Below the pieces are notes generated by a model that had not been told where the DNA came from, did no database searches, and saw nothing but the letters and a program-made list of their open reading frames with translations. Below, in pieces: positions 1-5,794 of a stretch of DNA of 5,794 nt. The translations under genes were made by a program, and so were the position numbers. The stretch spans positions 1 to 5,794 of the forward strand of contig JAISES010000265.1 in NCBI GenBank assembly GCA_031263965.1. Reading direction: 5' to 3'. The stretch is from Prevotella sp. (GTDB lineage: Bacteria > Bacteroidota > Bacteroidia > Bacteroidales > Dysgonomonadaceae). The first letter of the stretch is position 1. Each line of letters begins with the position of its first letter.

Positions 1-1076
1 CGCGAACTGAAAGCAGCTACTATAGAGTCGCGTTTTATGGCTCCCACTGTGAGTACGTTTATTGCATCGGACGGAGGGCTAATCTTTTCCCATTCGGAAT
101 CTCCCGAATTTCCGGCAGCTATCACCAGAAGCATTCCCTTGTCGGCTGCTTTGTCGGCAGCGCGGGAAATGAGGGCTGTTTTGCCATCTAACACATCGTG
201 TGTATAATCTTCGGCCGGATTATCAAAATCGTAATAGCCCAAAGATGTGTTTACAACATCAACGCCTAAACTATCGGCAAATTCAATTGCCGTAGCCCAA
301 TAATCTTCTTCGACAGGAAATTCGGAACGGGAATCTTCGGAGCTTAACAACCAGAAACCGGCTTCCGGAGCTGTTCCTACAAACTGCATAGGTTTGTTGG
401 TTCCCATGCAGGACAGTACATTCAGCCCATGCTGCCCACCATTAGAGAATATGCCTTCGTCTTCGTATACAAAGCTTTTAGATCCTTTTATATCTAAATT
501 ATCGAGCATCCCTATTTGCGGTAAATGATTAAATCCGGCATCGATAACGGCTATTAGCATTCCCTTGCCTTTGTATCCTGCTTTGTGCAGATATTGCCCG
601 TTATTGAGCTTGATGTTATCGATTCCTCTACCATAGTTGTTCCCGAATGAAACCGTTTCTTTTGCCGGATAGTATTGTTCTTTCCTTTCTTTCGGTTCTC
701 CTTTAGGTTTACCTTTCCATACAAATATTGCATCGCTGACGAATGGTAAAGCCTTATATTTCTCTACCATCGAGCTATCAGTACAATGTACGGCGATGGT
801 ACCCAGCCATCTGCTTTTTGCAACAACCTTTCCTCCGGCTTTTTCGATAGCCGTTATGTAATCCTGGGATATAGGCAGGTCGGATTCATCTATTTTTATT
901 CCTTGCTTTTGCCTTCTTTCTATCGCTTTGGGGGACAAAAACTGTTCGGGTTTGTTTATTTTGCACGAGGTTTTACCTTTGTCTTTCAATATCAGACGGA
1001 ATTTGTAGTTGTATTCTTGTGCAAATACAACTGAGACGGCTATAAAGAAACTTAATAGTAATATTGTTCTTTTCAT
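1..1076 (-). CDS. S8 (subtilisin-like) serine peptidase, secreted, 3' end outside window
   Basis: This is a secreted subtilase-family endopeptidase, of which 358 codons are visible before it runs off the left edge. Residues 1-19 form a signal peptide (MKRT, then a hydrophobic stretch ending VVFA-Q). Residues about 24-120 are the N-terminal region typical of Bacteroidota S8 peptidases (FLSPKAIERR at 47-56, SDLPIS at 65-70, SRWLG at 88-92), probably a propeptide-like domain. The catalytic domain follows: Asp179 in AVIDAGF, His216 in GGQHG, and the oxyanion-hole Asn323 in AAGNSG. The catalytic Ser motif (GTS type) and any C-terminal sorting domain lie outside the window, so activity cannot be confirmed. 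Its start is 16 bases after the DUF3256 stop, so it is probably the last visible gene of the truA operon. An in-frame ATG five codons upstream, at 1091, is an alternative start separated from that stop by one base. I prefer 1076 because it begins with a standard MKR signal peptide. The substrate is unknown. Confidence 0.93.
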   Translation of the reverse strand, partial: MKRTILLLSFFIAVSVVFAQEYNYKFRLILKDKGKTSCKINKPEQFLSPKAIERRQKQGIKIDESDLPISQDYITAIEKAGGKVVAKSRWLGTIAVHCTDSSMVEKYKALPFVSDAIFVWKGKPKGEPKERKEQYYPAKETVSFGNNYGRGIDNIKLNNGQYLHKAGYKGKGMLIAVIDAGFNHLPQIGMLDNLDIKGSKSFVYEDEGIFSNGGQHGLNVLSCMGTNKPMQFVGTAPEAGFWLLSSEDSRSEFPVEEDYWATAIEFADSLGVDVVNTSLGYYDFDNPAEDYTHDVLDGKTALISRAADKAADKGMLLVIAAGNSGDSEWEKISPPSDAINVLTVGAIKRDSIVAAFSS

Positions 1077-1092
1077 ATCGTTTTTGTACATG

Positions 1093-1725
1093 TTAATTAT
1101 AGGATGATTTATCCCAATAAAGTATCTTGGGGTTCTCTAAGAGAAAAGGTTCTATTTTTTTATAATCTTCTTCGTTTAAATATTCTTTTATATCGTAATA
1201 TACCATCAATGATGCGTCTGTTGGAGATAGTCTCATCCTTATCGGATTCATATCCAACGCGGCATAAGCATTTTTAAACTCTTGGCTGTCTTTGTCGATA
1301 TCAGGCCTTATGAACCAGTCTTTATCTTTTTCAGGAAATAAATTCCCCTTGTTGATAGGTATCCATTTTGTTGTATAAAACTGCAACTGGCTGTCGCAAG
1401 CGCCCGCACATACTGTTCTTATTACGCATATGATCCGGGAATCATTGATCAGGGATAAAAGCTTTATCTCGACAGTTCCCGCATCGGAGGTTTTAAATGA
1501 TACAAAGTCAGCAGATACCGAAAGTCTTGTGATTTTTCCGAGCCTGCCGCGGTCTACAGTCAATTTAGCAGTATCTTCCAATCCTGCTGCGAGGAGGTTT
1601 TTTTCGCTTGCTTCCAGTCCATAAATAATACTTTCGGGCATAGACAGGATTATGCTTTTCAGGTCTTGCCCCGAAATAGTGGTTGTAATTGTTAAGAGTA
1701 TTATGGCTAATAGTATTTTCTTCAT
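1093..1725 (-). CDS. DUF3256 family exported protein
   Basis: This is a 210-residue protein of unknown function, recognised as the Bacteroidota family DUF3256; the length is normal for it. Residues 1-19 are a Sec signal peptide (MKKILLAIILL, cleavage near ISG-Q), so it should be periplasmic or otherwise exported; there is no lipobox cysteine. The most characteristic segment is residues 99-121, beginning ICVIRTVCAGACDS and ending FYTTKW, with cysteines at 100, 106 and 110. The start of the mature part (LSMPESII, 27-34) and the C-terminal FLLENPKILYWD (194-205) also look family-typical. It starts 11 bases after the EamA transporter stop and ends 16 bases before the S8 peptidase start, so it is co-transcribed with both. 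No clear Shine-Dalgarno sequence precedes the ATG, which is common in this phylum. The three close cysteines suggest a disulfide or metal site, but that is inference. No enzymatic motif is visible. Confidence 0.9.
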   Translation of the reverse strand: MKKILLAIILLTITTTISGQDLKSIILSMPESIIYGLEASEKNLLAAGLEDTAKLTVDRGRLGKITRLSVSADFVSFKTSDAGTVEIKLLSLINDSRIICVIRTVCAGACDSQLQFYTTKWIPINKGNLFPEKDKDWFIRPDIDKDSQEFKNAYAALDMNPIRMRLSPTDASLMVYYDIKEYLNEEDYKKIEPFLLENPKILYWDKSSYN

Positions 1726-1736
1726 TATGTCAGAAT

Positions 1737-2636
1737 CTATTTAGTCCCCAAATATAGGAAAAACATTGCAACGATTATTAAAACGAGATCGATAGCTTTT
1801 CCTTTTAAGTTTTTTTCATGGAAGAATATTACACCTCCTGCAAAAGAGACCAGCACACTGCTTCGGCGAACCATGGATACGATGGATATCATCGCATCGG
1901 GGTCTGTCAGGGCGTAGAAGTATACAAAGTCGGCAATGGAGAGAAAGGCCGAGACTAACACAATGCTCCATCTCCACCTGAAAGGGGTTGTCGTTTCGCG
2001 TTTAGGATACCACAGTATGGTCATTACGGCGAGCATTAACAGGCATTGGTAAAGGTTGAACCAGAATTGCACGGCGGTAGAACTGAATTGCCGCATCAGG
2101 AACTTGTCATATAACCCGCTTACGGCTCCGGCTATCGCGGCAAGAATCATAAAGAAAATCCATTTGTTTTTATGGAAGCTGATCCCTTCTTTTTTGCCGG
2201 ATAGGGATAGCAGGAAAAATGAAATAATGGTTATAACGACCCCAACCCATTGATATAAATTAAGCCTTTCTCCGAAAATAAGCAATGCTCCAGCCAAGGT
2301 CATTACGGGGCGGGTGGCATTTATTGGGCCTGTAATAGTAAGAGGTAGATGTTTTATGGCAAAATATCCGAATATCCAAGAGGTAAGGACTATTACCGAT
2401 TTGATAAATATATAACCGTGGGTTTTTAATGATACTGATGGTACGTATCCGATTGTGCCGGATAAAGTATCCGGTGAAAAAGATGAAATCAGGACAAGAG
2501 GAGATAACAATACGGTGCAAAAGAAAGTGTTCAGAAACAGAACAGGGATTACGGCATTCTCATTGACTGATTTCTTTTTACATATATCGTAACAACCTAA
2601 AAAAAACGCCGAAACAAAAGCAAGAGCCAACCACAT
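1737..2636 (-). CDS. EamA/DMT-superfamily transporter, 10 TM
   Basis: This is a 299-residue inner-membrane transporter of the drug/metabolite transporter superfamily, EamA type. It has the usual two-repeat layout: about five hydrophobic helices in residues 1-145 and five more in 157-297. Each half ends with the family-typical turn before its last helix, FGERL at 121-125 (followed by YQWVGVVI) and FFHEKN at 271-276. Helices are roughly at 2-15, 29-51, 75-93, 98-121, 127-146, 158-176, 188-209, 223-242, 248-271 and 279-297. DMT proteins export or import small metabolites such as amino acids or nucleosides; the substrate here cannot be read from the sequence. The start is well supported: it lies one base after the nhaA stop (TAACATG) and is preceded by a strong AAGGAG site inside the nhaA 3' end. 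The gene is the third of the operon, followed 11 bases later by the DUF3256 gene. Confidence 0.92.
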   Translation of the reverse strand: MWLALAFVSAFFLGCYDICKKKSVNENAVIPVLFLNTFFCTVLLSPLVLISSFSPDTLSGTIGYVPSVSLKTHGYIFIKSVIVLTSWIFGYFAIKHLPLTITGPINATRPVMTLAGALLIFGERLNLYQWVGVVITIISFFLLSLSGKKEGISFHKNKWIFFMILAAIAGAVSGLYDKFLMRQFSSTAVQFWFNLYQCLLMLAVMTILWYPKRETTTPFRWRWSIVLVSAFLSIADFVYFYALTDPDAMISIVSMVRRSSVLVSFAGGVIFFHEKNLKGKAIDLVLIIVAMFFLYLGTK

Positions 2637-2637
2637 G

Positions 2638-3807
2638 TTATAATGATCTCCTTTCTTTTTTCAGTACATAATTCAGCCAGATGTATCCGGTAATACCCGA
2701 AGCGAGAGATGCCAGTAATATCATTAATTTTGATTCATTGATATAATGCATGTCTCCTTTAAATGCCAGTAATGTTATAAAAATGGACATCGTAAACCCG
2801 ATGCCCCCCAGCATGCCTACGCCTGAGAGCTCTTTCCATTTTATGTTTCGGGGTAACGAACATAGTCCCGATTTGACAGATATAAAACTAAATAAGATAA
2901 TGCCCAGCGGCTTGCCGGTGATGAGTCCCAAAAGGATACCCAGGGCAAACGGTTCTCCAACAGACTGATCCCAACGGCCTTCTATCACTATTGCTGTATT
3001 CGCTAATGCAAACAGAGGTAGTATAATGAAGGCAACCGGATAGTGCAGGGCGTGTTGCCATTTATTCGATAAGCTTTTTATATCTCCTTTTGTGAAAGGG
3101 ATTGTTATAGCGAGCAATACTCCTGCAATAGCGGCATGAATACCCGAATTAAGCATAAAATACCACATGATGACGCCTCCAATAATATATGGGATCATAT
3201 TTTTTATATGGAACTTTTTATTCAAAACAAGCAACACAATGAATATCGCCAAAGCGATGAGGAGATTAACCCAGGATAGCGATGTTGTATAAAAAACAGC
3301 TATTACGATAATTGCTCCGAGATCGTCAATGACAGCCAAAGCCGTCAGGAAAACTTTTAATGAAGCGGGGACGCGATTTCCCAATAATGAGAGGATACCC
3401 AGTGCGAAGGCAATGTCGGTAGCCATCGGTATTCCAAATCCTGTATGAGTACTGGCGCCAAAGTTGAAGAACATATAAATTCCGGCCGGTATGAGCATTC
3501 CCCCAAAAGCTCCCGAAACAGGCAGCATGGCACGTTTTATATTCGAAAGCTCTCCCTCATGGACTTCCTGTATTAGCTCAAGTCCGATCAAAAGGAAAAA
3601 AACAGTCATCAAACCATCGTTTATCCAGTCTGCGGCAGAATGCCCCCCTGCATGAAAATCCCATATAGAAAGATAATGGTCGCTTATGCTTGAGTTAGCT
3701 GTCAGGATTGAAATGAATGTACATACTATCAACACAAGGCCCCCTGATTTTTCACTTTCCATGAAAGCCCTTAGTGTCCTTCCGCTAAGTATCTTTTCTG
3801 TTTTCAT
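2638..3807 (-). CDS. nhaA: Na+/H+ antiporter NhaA
   Basis: This encodes an inner-membrane NhaA-type antiporter that expels Na+ (or Li+) in exchange for H+ and helps control internal pH and sodium. At 389 residues it matches the usual family length (E. coli NhaA is 388). The diagnostic residues are all present: Asp131 in [11 protein letters not shown] (E. coli Asp133), the paired ion-binding Asp161-Asp162 in AVIDDLGAI (E. coli Asp163-Asp164), and Lys299 in TGKPLGI (E. coli Lys300). Glu77 in IGLELIQE matches Glu78, and the [11 protein letters not shown] segment lies at 334-344. The hydrophobicity fits twelve helices. It should therefore be functional. Its ATG overlaps the truA stop codon (ATGA), implying translational coupling, and the EamA transporter starts one base after its stop. 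Being placed between truA and a DMT transporter suggests operon expression rather than a dedicated NhaR-controlled unit; no NhaR-like gene is visible. Confidence 0.97.
   Translation of the reverse strand: MKTEKILSGRTLRAFMESEKSGGLVLIVCTFISILTANSSISDHYLSIWDFHAGGHSAADWINDGLMTVFFLLIGLELIQEVHEGELSNIKRAMLPVSGAFGGMLIPAGIYMFFNFGASTHTGFGIPMATDIAFALGILSLLGNRVPASLKVFLTALAVIDDLGAIIVIAVFYTTSLSWVNLLIALAIFIVLLVLNKKFHIKNMIPYIIGGVIMWYFMLNSGIHAAIAGVLLAITIPFTKGDIKSLSNKWQHALHYPVAFIILPLFALANTAIVIEGRWDQSVGEPFALGILLGLITGKPLGIILFSFISVKSGLCSLPRNIKWKELSGVGMLGGIGFTMSIFITLLAFKGDMHYINESKLMILLASLASGITGYIWLNYVLKKERRSL
2648..2653 (-). promoter_or_regulatory. Strong ribosome binding site for the EamA gene
   Basis: AAGGAG on the minus strand, 11 bases before the EamA ATG at 2636 and lying inside the last codons of nhaA (Glu-Arg-Arg). 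A near-ideal Shine-Dalgarno sequence is unusual here, since the DUF3256 and S8 genes have none. It supports the 2636 start and would allow efficient re-initiation across the one-base gap. Confidence 0.6.
3804..3807 (-). other. ATGA start/stop overlap of truA and nhaA
   Basis: The truA stop TGA and the nhaA start ATG share bases (ATGA on the minus strand). This is the classical arrangement for translational coupling and confirms both the truA end and the nhaA start. Confidence 0.85.
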
Positions 3808-4556
3808 TGTATGAATATTTCGCTGTTATACCCTATTTCTTCCAGAAATAAAGCATGTCCGGGTACGGAAATTCCCGCGGCAGAACGGTCTTTCGCTTCT
3901 ATGATACGCCGCATTCCGTCCGTGTCTAATTTGCCGCGTCCGGCTTCCAGCAATGTTCCTACGATAGAGCGTACCATATTCCGGAGGAACCGGTTCGCTT
4001 TGATTGTAAAAATATAGTCATTCCCCGATTGTTCCCATTGCGCGAGCATTATCCGGCAATTGTTTGTCTTAACATCCGTATGCAACTTGCTGAAGCTGGT
4101 AAAATCTTCGTACTCGAAGAGTATATTGGCGCAAGCGTTCATTGCATCTATATCGAGGCTTCCGTGTATTTTATATTTCAGAGGATGCAGGAACGGGTCT
4201 TTTTCTGTTGTGATGTAATATCTGTATAGCCTGGAGGCTGCATCGAATCGCGCATGGGCATCTTCTTTTACTTCTGCTATTTTGTAGATGGCTATGTCTT
4301 TAGGTAAAATGCGGTTTAGCTTGTTGGTCAGCAATTCCGGATTAATATTCCCTTGGCTGTCATCGAAATGTGCAGTCATCATTCCGGCATGTACACCGGC
4401 ATCCGTACGTCCGGCTCCTACAACAGGCGTAGGAACGCGAAGCAAGGTTGCAAGAGCATTTTCTATCGTCTCTTGCACCGAAATACTGTTAGGCTGTATC
4501 TGCCAGCCGCAATATTTCTCACCGTTGTATGCCAGATATATAAAATAACGTCGCAT
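3804..4556 (-). CDS. truA: tRNA pseudouridine(38-40) synthase TruA
   Basis: This is a cytoplasmic enzyme that isomerises uridine to pseudouridine at positions 38-40 of the tRNA anticodon stem-loop. The protein has 250 residues, a normal length. The catalytic motif [11 protein letters not shown] occupies 47-57, with nucleophile Asp52. Tyr111 in SRLYRYYI corresponds to the conserved active-site tyrosine of the family. The segment [12 protein letters not shown] (189-200) and the C-terminal [12 protein letters not shown] (230-241) are also typical. The start at 4556 gives the standard N-terminus, [19 protein letters not shown]. It is probably the first gene of the tight truA-nhaA-EamA-DUF3256-S8 cluster, with its stop overlapping the nhaA start by four bases. 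No good TAnnTTTG promoter is visible in the 86-base repeat-rich spacer upstream, so it may be read through from the DUF5715 gene or from a promoter I cannot recognise. Confidence 0.97.
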   Translation of the reverse strand: MRRYFIYLAYNGEKYCGWQIQPNSISVQETIENALATLLRVPTPVVGAGRTDAGVHAGMMTAHFDDSQGNINPELLTNKLNRILPKDIAIYKIAEVKEDAHARFDAASRLYRYYITTEKDPFLHPLKYKIHGSLDIDAMNACANILFEYEDFTSFSKLHTDVKTNNCRIMLAQWEQSGNDYIFTIKANRFLRNMVRSIVGTLLEAGRGKLDTDGMRRIIEAKDRSAAGISVPGHALFLEEIGYNSEIFIQ

Positions 4557-4557
4557 T

Positions 4558-4638
4558 TTTTAGCTGTTGGCTTATAGCCTATAGCTATTGGCCTTTTTTA
4601 TTAATCGCTATCAGCCAATGGCTAAAAGCTGTTAGCTT
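4558..4638. repeat. Cluster of short palindromic repeats between DUF5715 gene and truA
   Basis: This spacer is built from related 11-base words. On the plus strand TAGCTGTTGGC lies at 4561-4571, TAGCTATTGGC at 4582-4592 (21 bases later, one mismatch), an inverted copy GCCAATGGCTA at 4614-4624, and a looser copy starting at 4627 (AGCTGTTAGC). Several words are themselves small perfect hairpins: GGCT-TAT-AGCC at 4569-4579, AGCCA-A-TGGCT at 4613-4623, and AAGCT-GTT-AGCTT at 4626-4638. The copies at 4582-4592 and 4614-4624 can also pair with each other. No T run follows a stem on the minus strand, so it is not a standard terminator. It could be a REP-like dispersed repeat or an RNA processing or attenuation element; which of these cannot be decided here. 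Confidence 0.7.
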
Positions 4639-4642
4639 GAAA

Positions 4643-5302
4643 TTATCTTACTGTTATGTGAAAACACGATTGTTTCCGCTCGTGCTTGATATAGCATCTG
4701 TCCCGTTCTCTCATATCGTGGAGAACTTGTCCGAGAACAGCCTTGAGCCTGCCGTCATCCAAAGTCCGGGTGTCGGATGGATTAATCTTGTCGAATCTGG
4801 TCCATGCGATATCGAATGTCGTTCCATACCGGTGGGCAGAATTATCGCTGGCATTGCCGTTTCTTCTTGCAAGGCCTTTTACATCATCGTTTGTGCGTAA
4901 AATGCTTGTTACAACCGGCTTGTAAAGAGGCATTTTTTTGCTGACGAGCGAGTCTCTGAAGTTTAGAGCGATGTCTGATAACAATGAAGCTGCTTTGGGT
5001 ACTAAATAGGGCATGGAGTGGGTTAGTTTATCTACCCTGTATATATCCAGTTCTCCGGGGATTTTTACCAATCTATCCATGTATCGGGTTGTGTCGGCCC
5101 TTGCTTCGAGCGGCCCTATGCCATTCTCATTTGCCGCTTCTATATGCAGATCGGGCAGGTCATCGAATGTCTTGTTATAATTTCCGTTGAAACGGGTATA
5201 TTTTTTCGGTTCAGAGTCGTTCTTTTCTTTTTTGTTATTTCCGTCGGAACCGCAGGCTGACATCGCAAAAATACCCGGTATAAGTATCCAAATATATTTC
5301 AT
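4643..5302 (-). CDS. DUF5715 family lipoprotein, probable M15-like peptidase
   Basis: This is a 219-residue protein that looks like a member of the Bacteroidota family DUF5715, with no established function that I know of. Residues 1-17 form a lipoprotein signal with a lipobox-like AMSAC and acceptor Cys17, followed by a polar linker rich in Lys, Asp and Asn (about 18-45), so it is probably anchored in the cell envelope. The C-terminal half carries a pattern like peptidase M15 (VanX/VanY-type carboxypeptidases): Arg136 in SILRTND, SAHRYGTTFD at 155-164 fitting SxHxxGxxxD with His157 and Asp164, then Glu208 and His215 in CFHITV near the end. These would supply the zinc ligands and catalytic base, which suggests a cell-wall D,D- or L,D-carboxypeptidase. 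That function is inference. Its -7 promoter box lies 20 bases upstream of the ATG. An 86-base spacer full of palindromes separates it from truA. Confidence 0.85.
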   Translation of the reverse strand: MKYIWILIPGIFAMSACGSDGNNKKEKNDSEPKKYTRFNGNYNKTFDDLPDLHIEAANENGIGPLEARADTTRYMDRLVKIPGELDIYRVDKLTHSMPYLVPKAASLLSDIALNFRDSLVSKKMPLYKPVVTSILRTNDDVKGLARRNGNASDNSAHRYGTTFDIAWTRFDKINPSDTRTLDDGRLKAVLGQVLHDMRERDRCYIKHERKQSCFHITVR

Positions 5303-5322
5303 GCTAAAATAAAAATCAGGTA

Positions 5323-5330
5323 CAAAGGTA
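5323..5330 (-). promoter_or_regulatory. -7 promoter box for the DUF5715 gene
   Basis: On the minus strand this reads TACCTTTG, a perfect match to the Bacteroidota -7 consensus TAnnTTTG. It ends 20 bases before the DUF5715 ATG at 5302, which implies a short leader. It sits in a direct repeat, GGTACAAA twice on the plus strand (5319-5334). I do not see a clear TTTG -33 element at the expected spacing, so the promoter may be weak or activator-dependent. Confidence 0.6.
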
Positions 5331-5355
5331 CAAAATAAGGGCTTTTGTCTGTAGC

Positions 5356-5391
5356 TTAGAAGCTGTTTATATTTTAGAAACTGTTTGAATT
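5356..5391. repeat. Imperfect 18-bp tandem repeat upstream of the DUF5715 promoter
   Basis: Two adjacent 18-base units, TTAGAAGCTGTTTATATT (5356-5373) and TTAGAAACTGTTTGAATT (5374-5391), match at 15 of 18 positions, and a third partial unit starts with TTAG at 5392. The first unit overlaps a perfect small palindrome, AGCTT-AG-AAGCT (5353-5364). The array begins 26 bases beyond the -7 box of the DUF5715 gene, a position where an activator or repressor could bind. No regulator can be named. Confidence 0.55.
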
Positions 5392-5415
5392 TTAGCGAAA
5401 AAAATTATTATTCCA

Positions 5416-5423
5416 TATTTTTG
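5416..5423 (+). promoter_or_regulatory. Candidate plus-strand -7 box
   Basis: TATTTTTG matches TAnnTTTG exactly. I find no TTTG -33 element at the usual spacing of about 19-21 bases; the nearest one, at 5384-5387, is too far away. In AT-rich DNA such a box can occur by chance. Its value is its position before a series of hairpins and a terminator-like stem. Confidence 0.3.
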
Positions 5424-5429
5424 TTCTTT

Positions 5430-5540
5430 TCCCTGTGCGCAATCATAGATTGCTTGAATAAAAAACACTGTGACACCTCCGTGTGCTCTTGTGGTAAAAA
5501 GCCCTGCGTAACATCAGTGATTATGTTTTCGCTTTTTTTC
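5430..5540 (+). ncRNA. Candidate small RNA (about 110 nt)
   Basis: A possible transcript begins a few bases after the -7 box at 5416-5423 and ends at a stem with a T run near 5540. Inside it are a perfect hairpin, GCAATC-ATA-GATTGC (5439-5453), and a second weaker hairpin, ACAC-CTCC-GTGT (5473-5484), with CAC/GTG possible further out (5466-5468 and 5491-5493). It matches no RNA family that I recognise. The boundaries are estimates and the call rests only on the order of the signals, with no conservation data. Confidence 0.25.
5506..5539 (+). terminator. Possible intrinsic terminator
   Basis: The left arm GCGTAACAT (5506-5514) pairs with the right arm ATGTTTTCGC (5523-5532), with one mismatch and one bulge, around an 8-base loop. 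Seven T residues follow (5533-5539). The stem is only moderately strong. On the minus strand a run of five T residues also follows a few bases past the stem (5496-5500), so it could act in both directions. No plus-strand protein gene lies upstream in this spacer. Confidence 0.4.
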
Positions 5541-5621
5541 TTGGAGCAACAGAACTTTTTCTATATATTGCTGCTGGTTTTCTAATTATTCCTGTCGGAA
5601 ACATCTTTTTTTAGCAACTTC

Positions 5622-5638
5622 AAAGAAACATGTTCTTT
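5622..5638. repeat. Short inverted repeat AAAGAA-N5-TTCTTT
   Basis: Perfect 6-base arms flank the spacer ACATG. The size and near-symmetry are operator-like, but no gene start or promoter lies close enough to assign a role, and chance is possible in AT-rich DNA. Confidence 0.3.
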
Positions 5639-5760
5639 CTACTTTATGAAAACCCTGTATTATTTTTCTTAAGTACCAAATTGAAATTAGTTTGAATTAT
5701 TGGTATTGTTTATACGACTGATATTTAATGTTTTGTGCTTACTAAGAGCTTGGCAGGTTT

Positions 5761-5791
5761 TTTGGTCTTTTAAGCGTATTTTTTTACTTTG
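5761..5791 (+). promoter_or_regulatory. Weak promoter-like sequence at the right edge
   Basis: TTTG at 5761-5764 is followed after 19 bases by TTACTTTG at 5784-5791, which matches seven of eight positions of the Bacteroidota -7 box TAnnTTTG. The spacing fits the -33/-7 layout of this phylum. It would drive a gene beyond the right edge, which is not visible, so this stays tentative. Confidence 0.25.
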
Positions 5792-5794
5792 ATT

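Larger units (their letters stand above)
5303..5794. other. Intergenic region, 492 bases, no convincing protein gene
   Basis: This AT-rich stretch right of the DUF5715 gene contains no reading frame with protein-family features, a credible ribosome binding site and good composition. It holds the DUF5715 -7 box, an 18-bp tandem repeat, a plus-strand promoter-like box with hairpins and a terminator-like stem, an AAAGAA/TTCTTT inverted repeat, and a weak promoter-like sequence at the right edge. I recognise no tRNA, rRNA or known riboswitch in it. Confidence 0.7.

Noticed and set aside
786..1034. Plus-strand open frame of 82 codons
   Set aside because: It lies antisense to the clear S8 peptidase coding sequence and shows no protein features of its own.
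4288..4577. Two overlapping plus-strand open frames opposite the start of truA
   Set aside because: Both are antisense to the well-supported truA N-terminal region, including the catalytic motif, and have no recognisable content.
4582..4624. Intrinsic terminator after the DUF5715 gene
   Set aside because: The inverted copies could pair, but on the minus strand the pairing has an A/C mismatch and no T run follows the stem, so it does not fit a standard terminator.
4558..4638. CRISPR array
   Set aside because: The units are 11-mers in both orientations with uneven short spacing; there are no 25-40 base repeats or unique spacers and no cas genes.
1..5302. Genomic island or mobile element
   Set aside because: No transposase, integrase, attachment-like direct repeats or terminal inverted repeats are seen, and the genes are conserved chromosomal types on one strand.
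5385..5585. Plus-strand open frame of 66 codons in the right-hand spacer
   Set aside because: It spans the candidate -7 box, the hairpins and the terminator-like stem, has no ribosome binding site or family motif, and its Phe/Leu-rich content reflects AT-rich DNA.

Overview
The window looks like a chromosomal segment of a member of the Bacteroidales (Bacteroidota). The evidence is the protein set: DUF3256, DUF5715 and a Bacteroidota-type S8 peptidase. Weak or absent Shine-Dalgarno sequences before most genes and a TAnnTTTG-type -7 promoter box fit the same assignment. A Dysgonomonas- or Parabacteroides-like organism is plausible, but the genus cannot be fixed from the sequence alone.

All six protein genes lie on the minus strand, so transcription runs from right to left. 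From about 5302 down to position 1 the order is: a DUF5715 lipoprotein with a peptidase-M15-like active-site pattern (5302-4643); an 86-base spacer packed with short palindromic repeats; truA, a tRNA pseudouridine synthase (4556-3804); nhaA, a Na+/H+ antiporter (3807-2638); an EamA/DMT transporter (2636-1737); a secreted DUF3256 protein (1725-1093); and an S8 subtilisin-like peptidase (start near 1076) whose 3' end is outside the window. The last five genes are packed with a 4-base overlap and gaps of 1, 11 and 16 bases, so they almost certainly form one operon. Its content is mixed: RNA modification, sodium/proton homeostasis, metabolite transport and two exported proteins. No single pathway joins them.

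The right end (5303-5794, 492 bases) has no convincing protein gene. It holds a good -7 box for the DUF5715 gene, an imperfect 18-bp tandem repeat, and a plus-strand series of promoter-like box, hairpins and terminator-like stem with a T run that could be a small RNA. It also has a short inverted repeat and a weak promoter-like sequence at the right edge.

The coding part is mostly ordinary conserved Bacteroidales content, and I see no clear new defence, mobile or biosynthetic system. The items most worth a second look are the M15-like residues in the DUF5715 protein, the palindromic repeat cluster before truA, and the candidate small RNA at 5416-5540.
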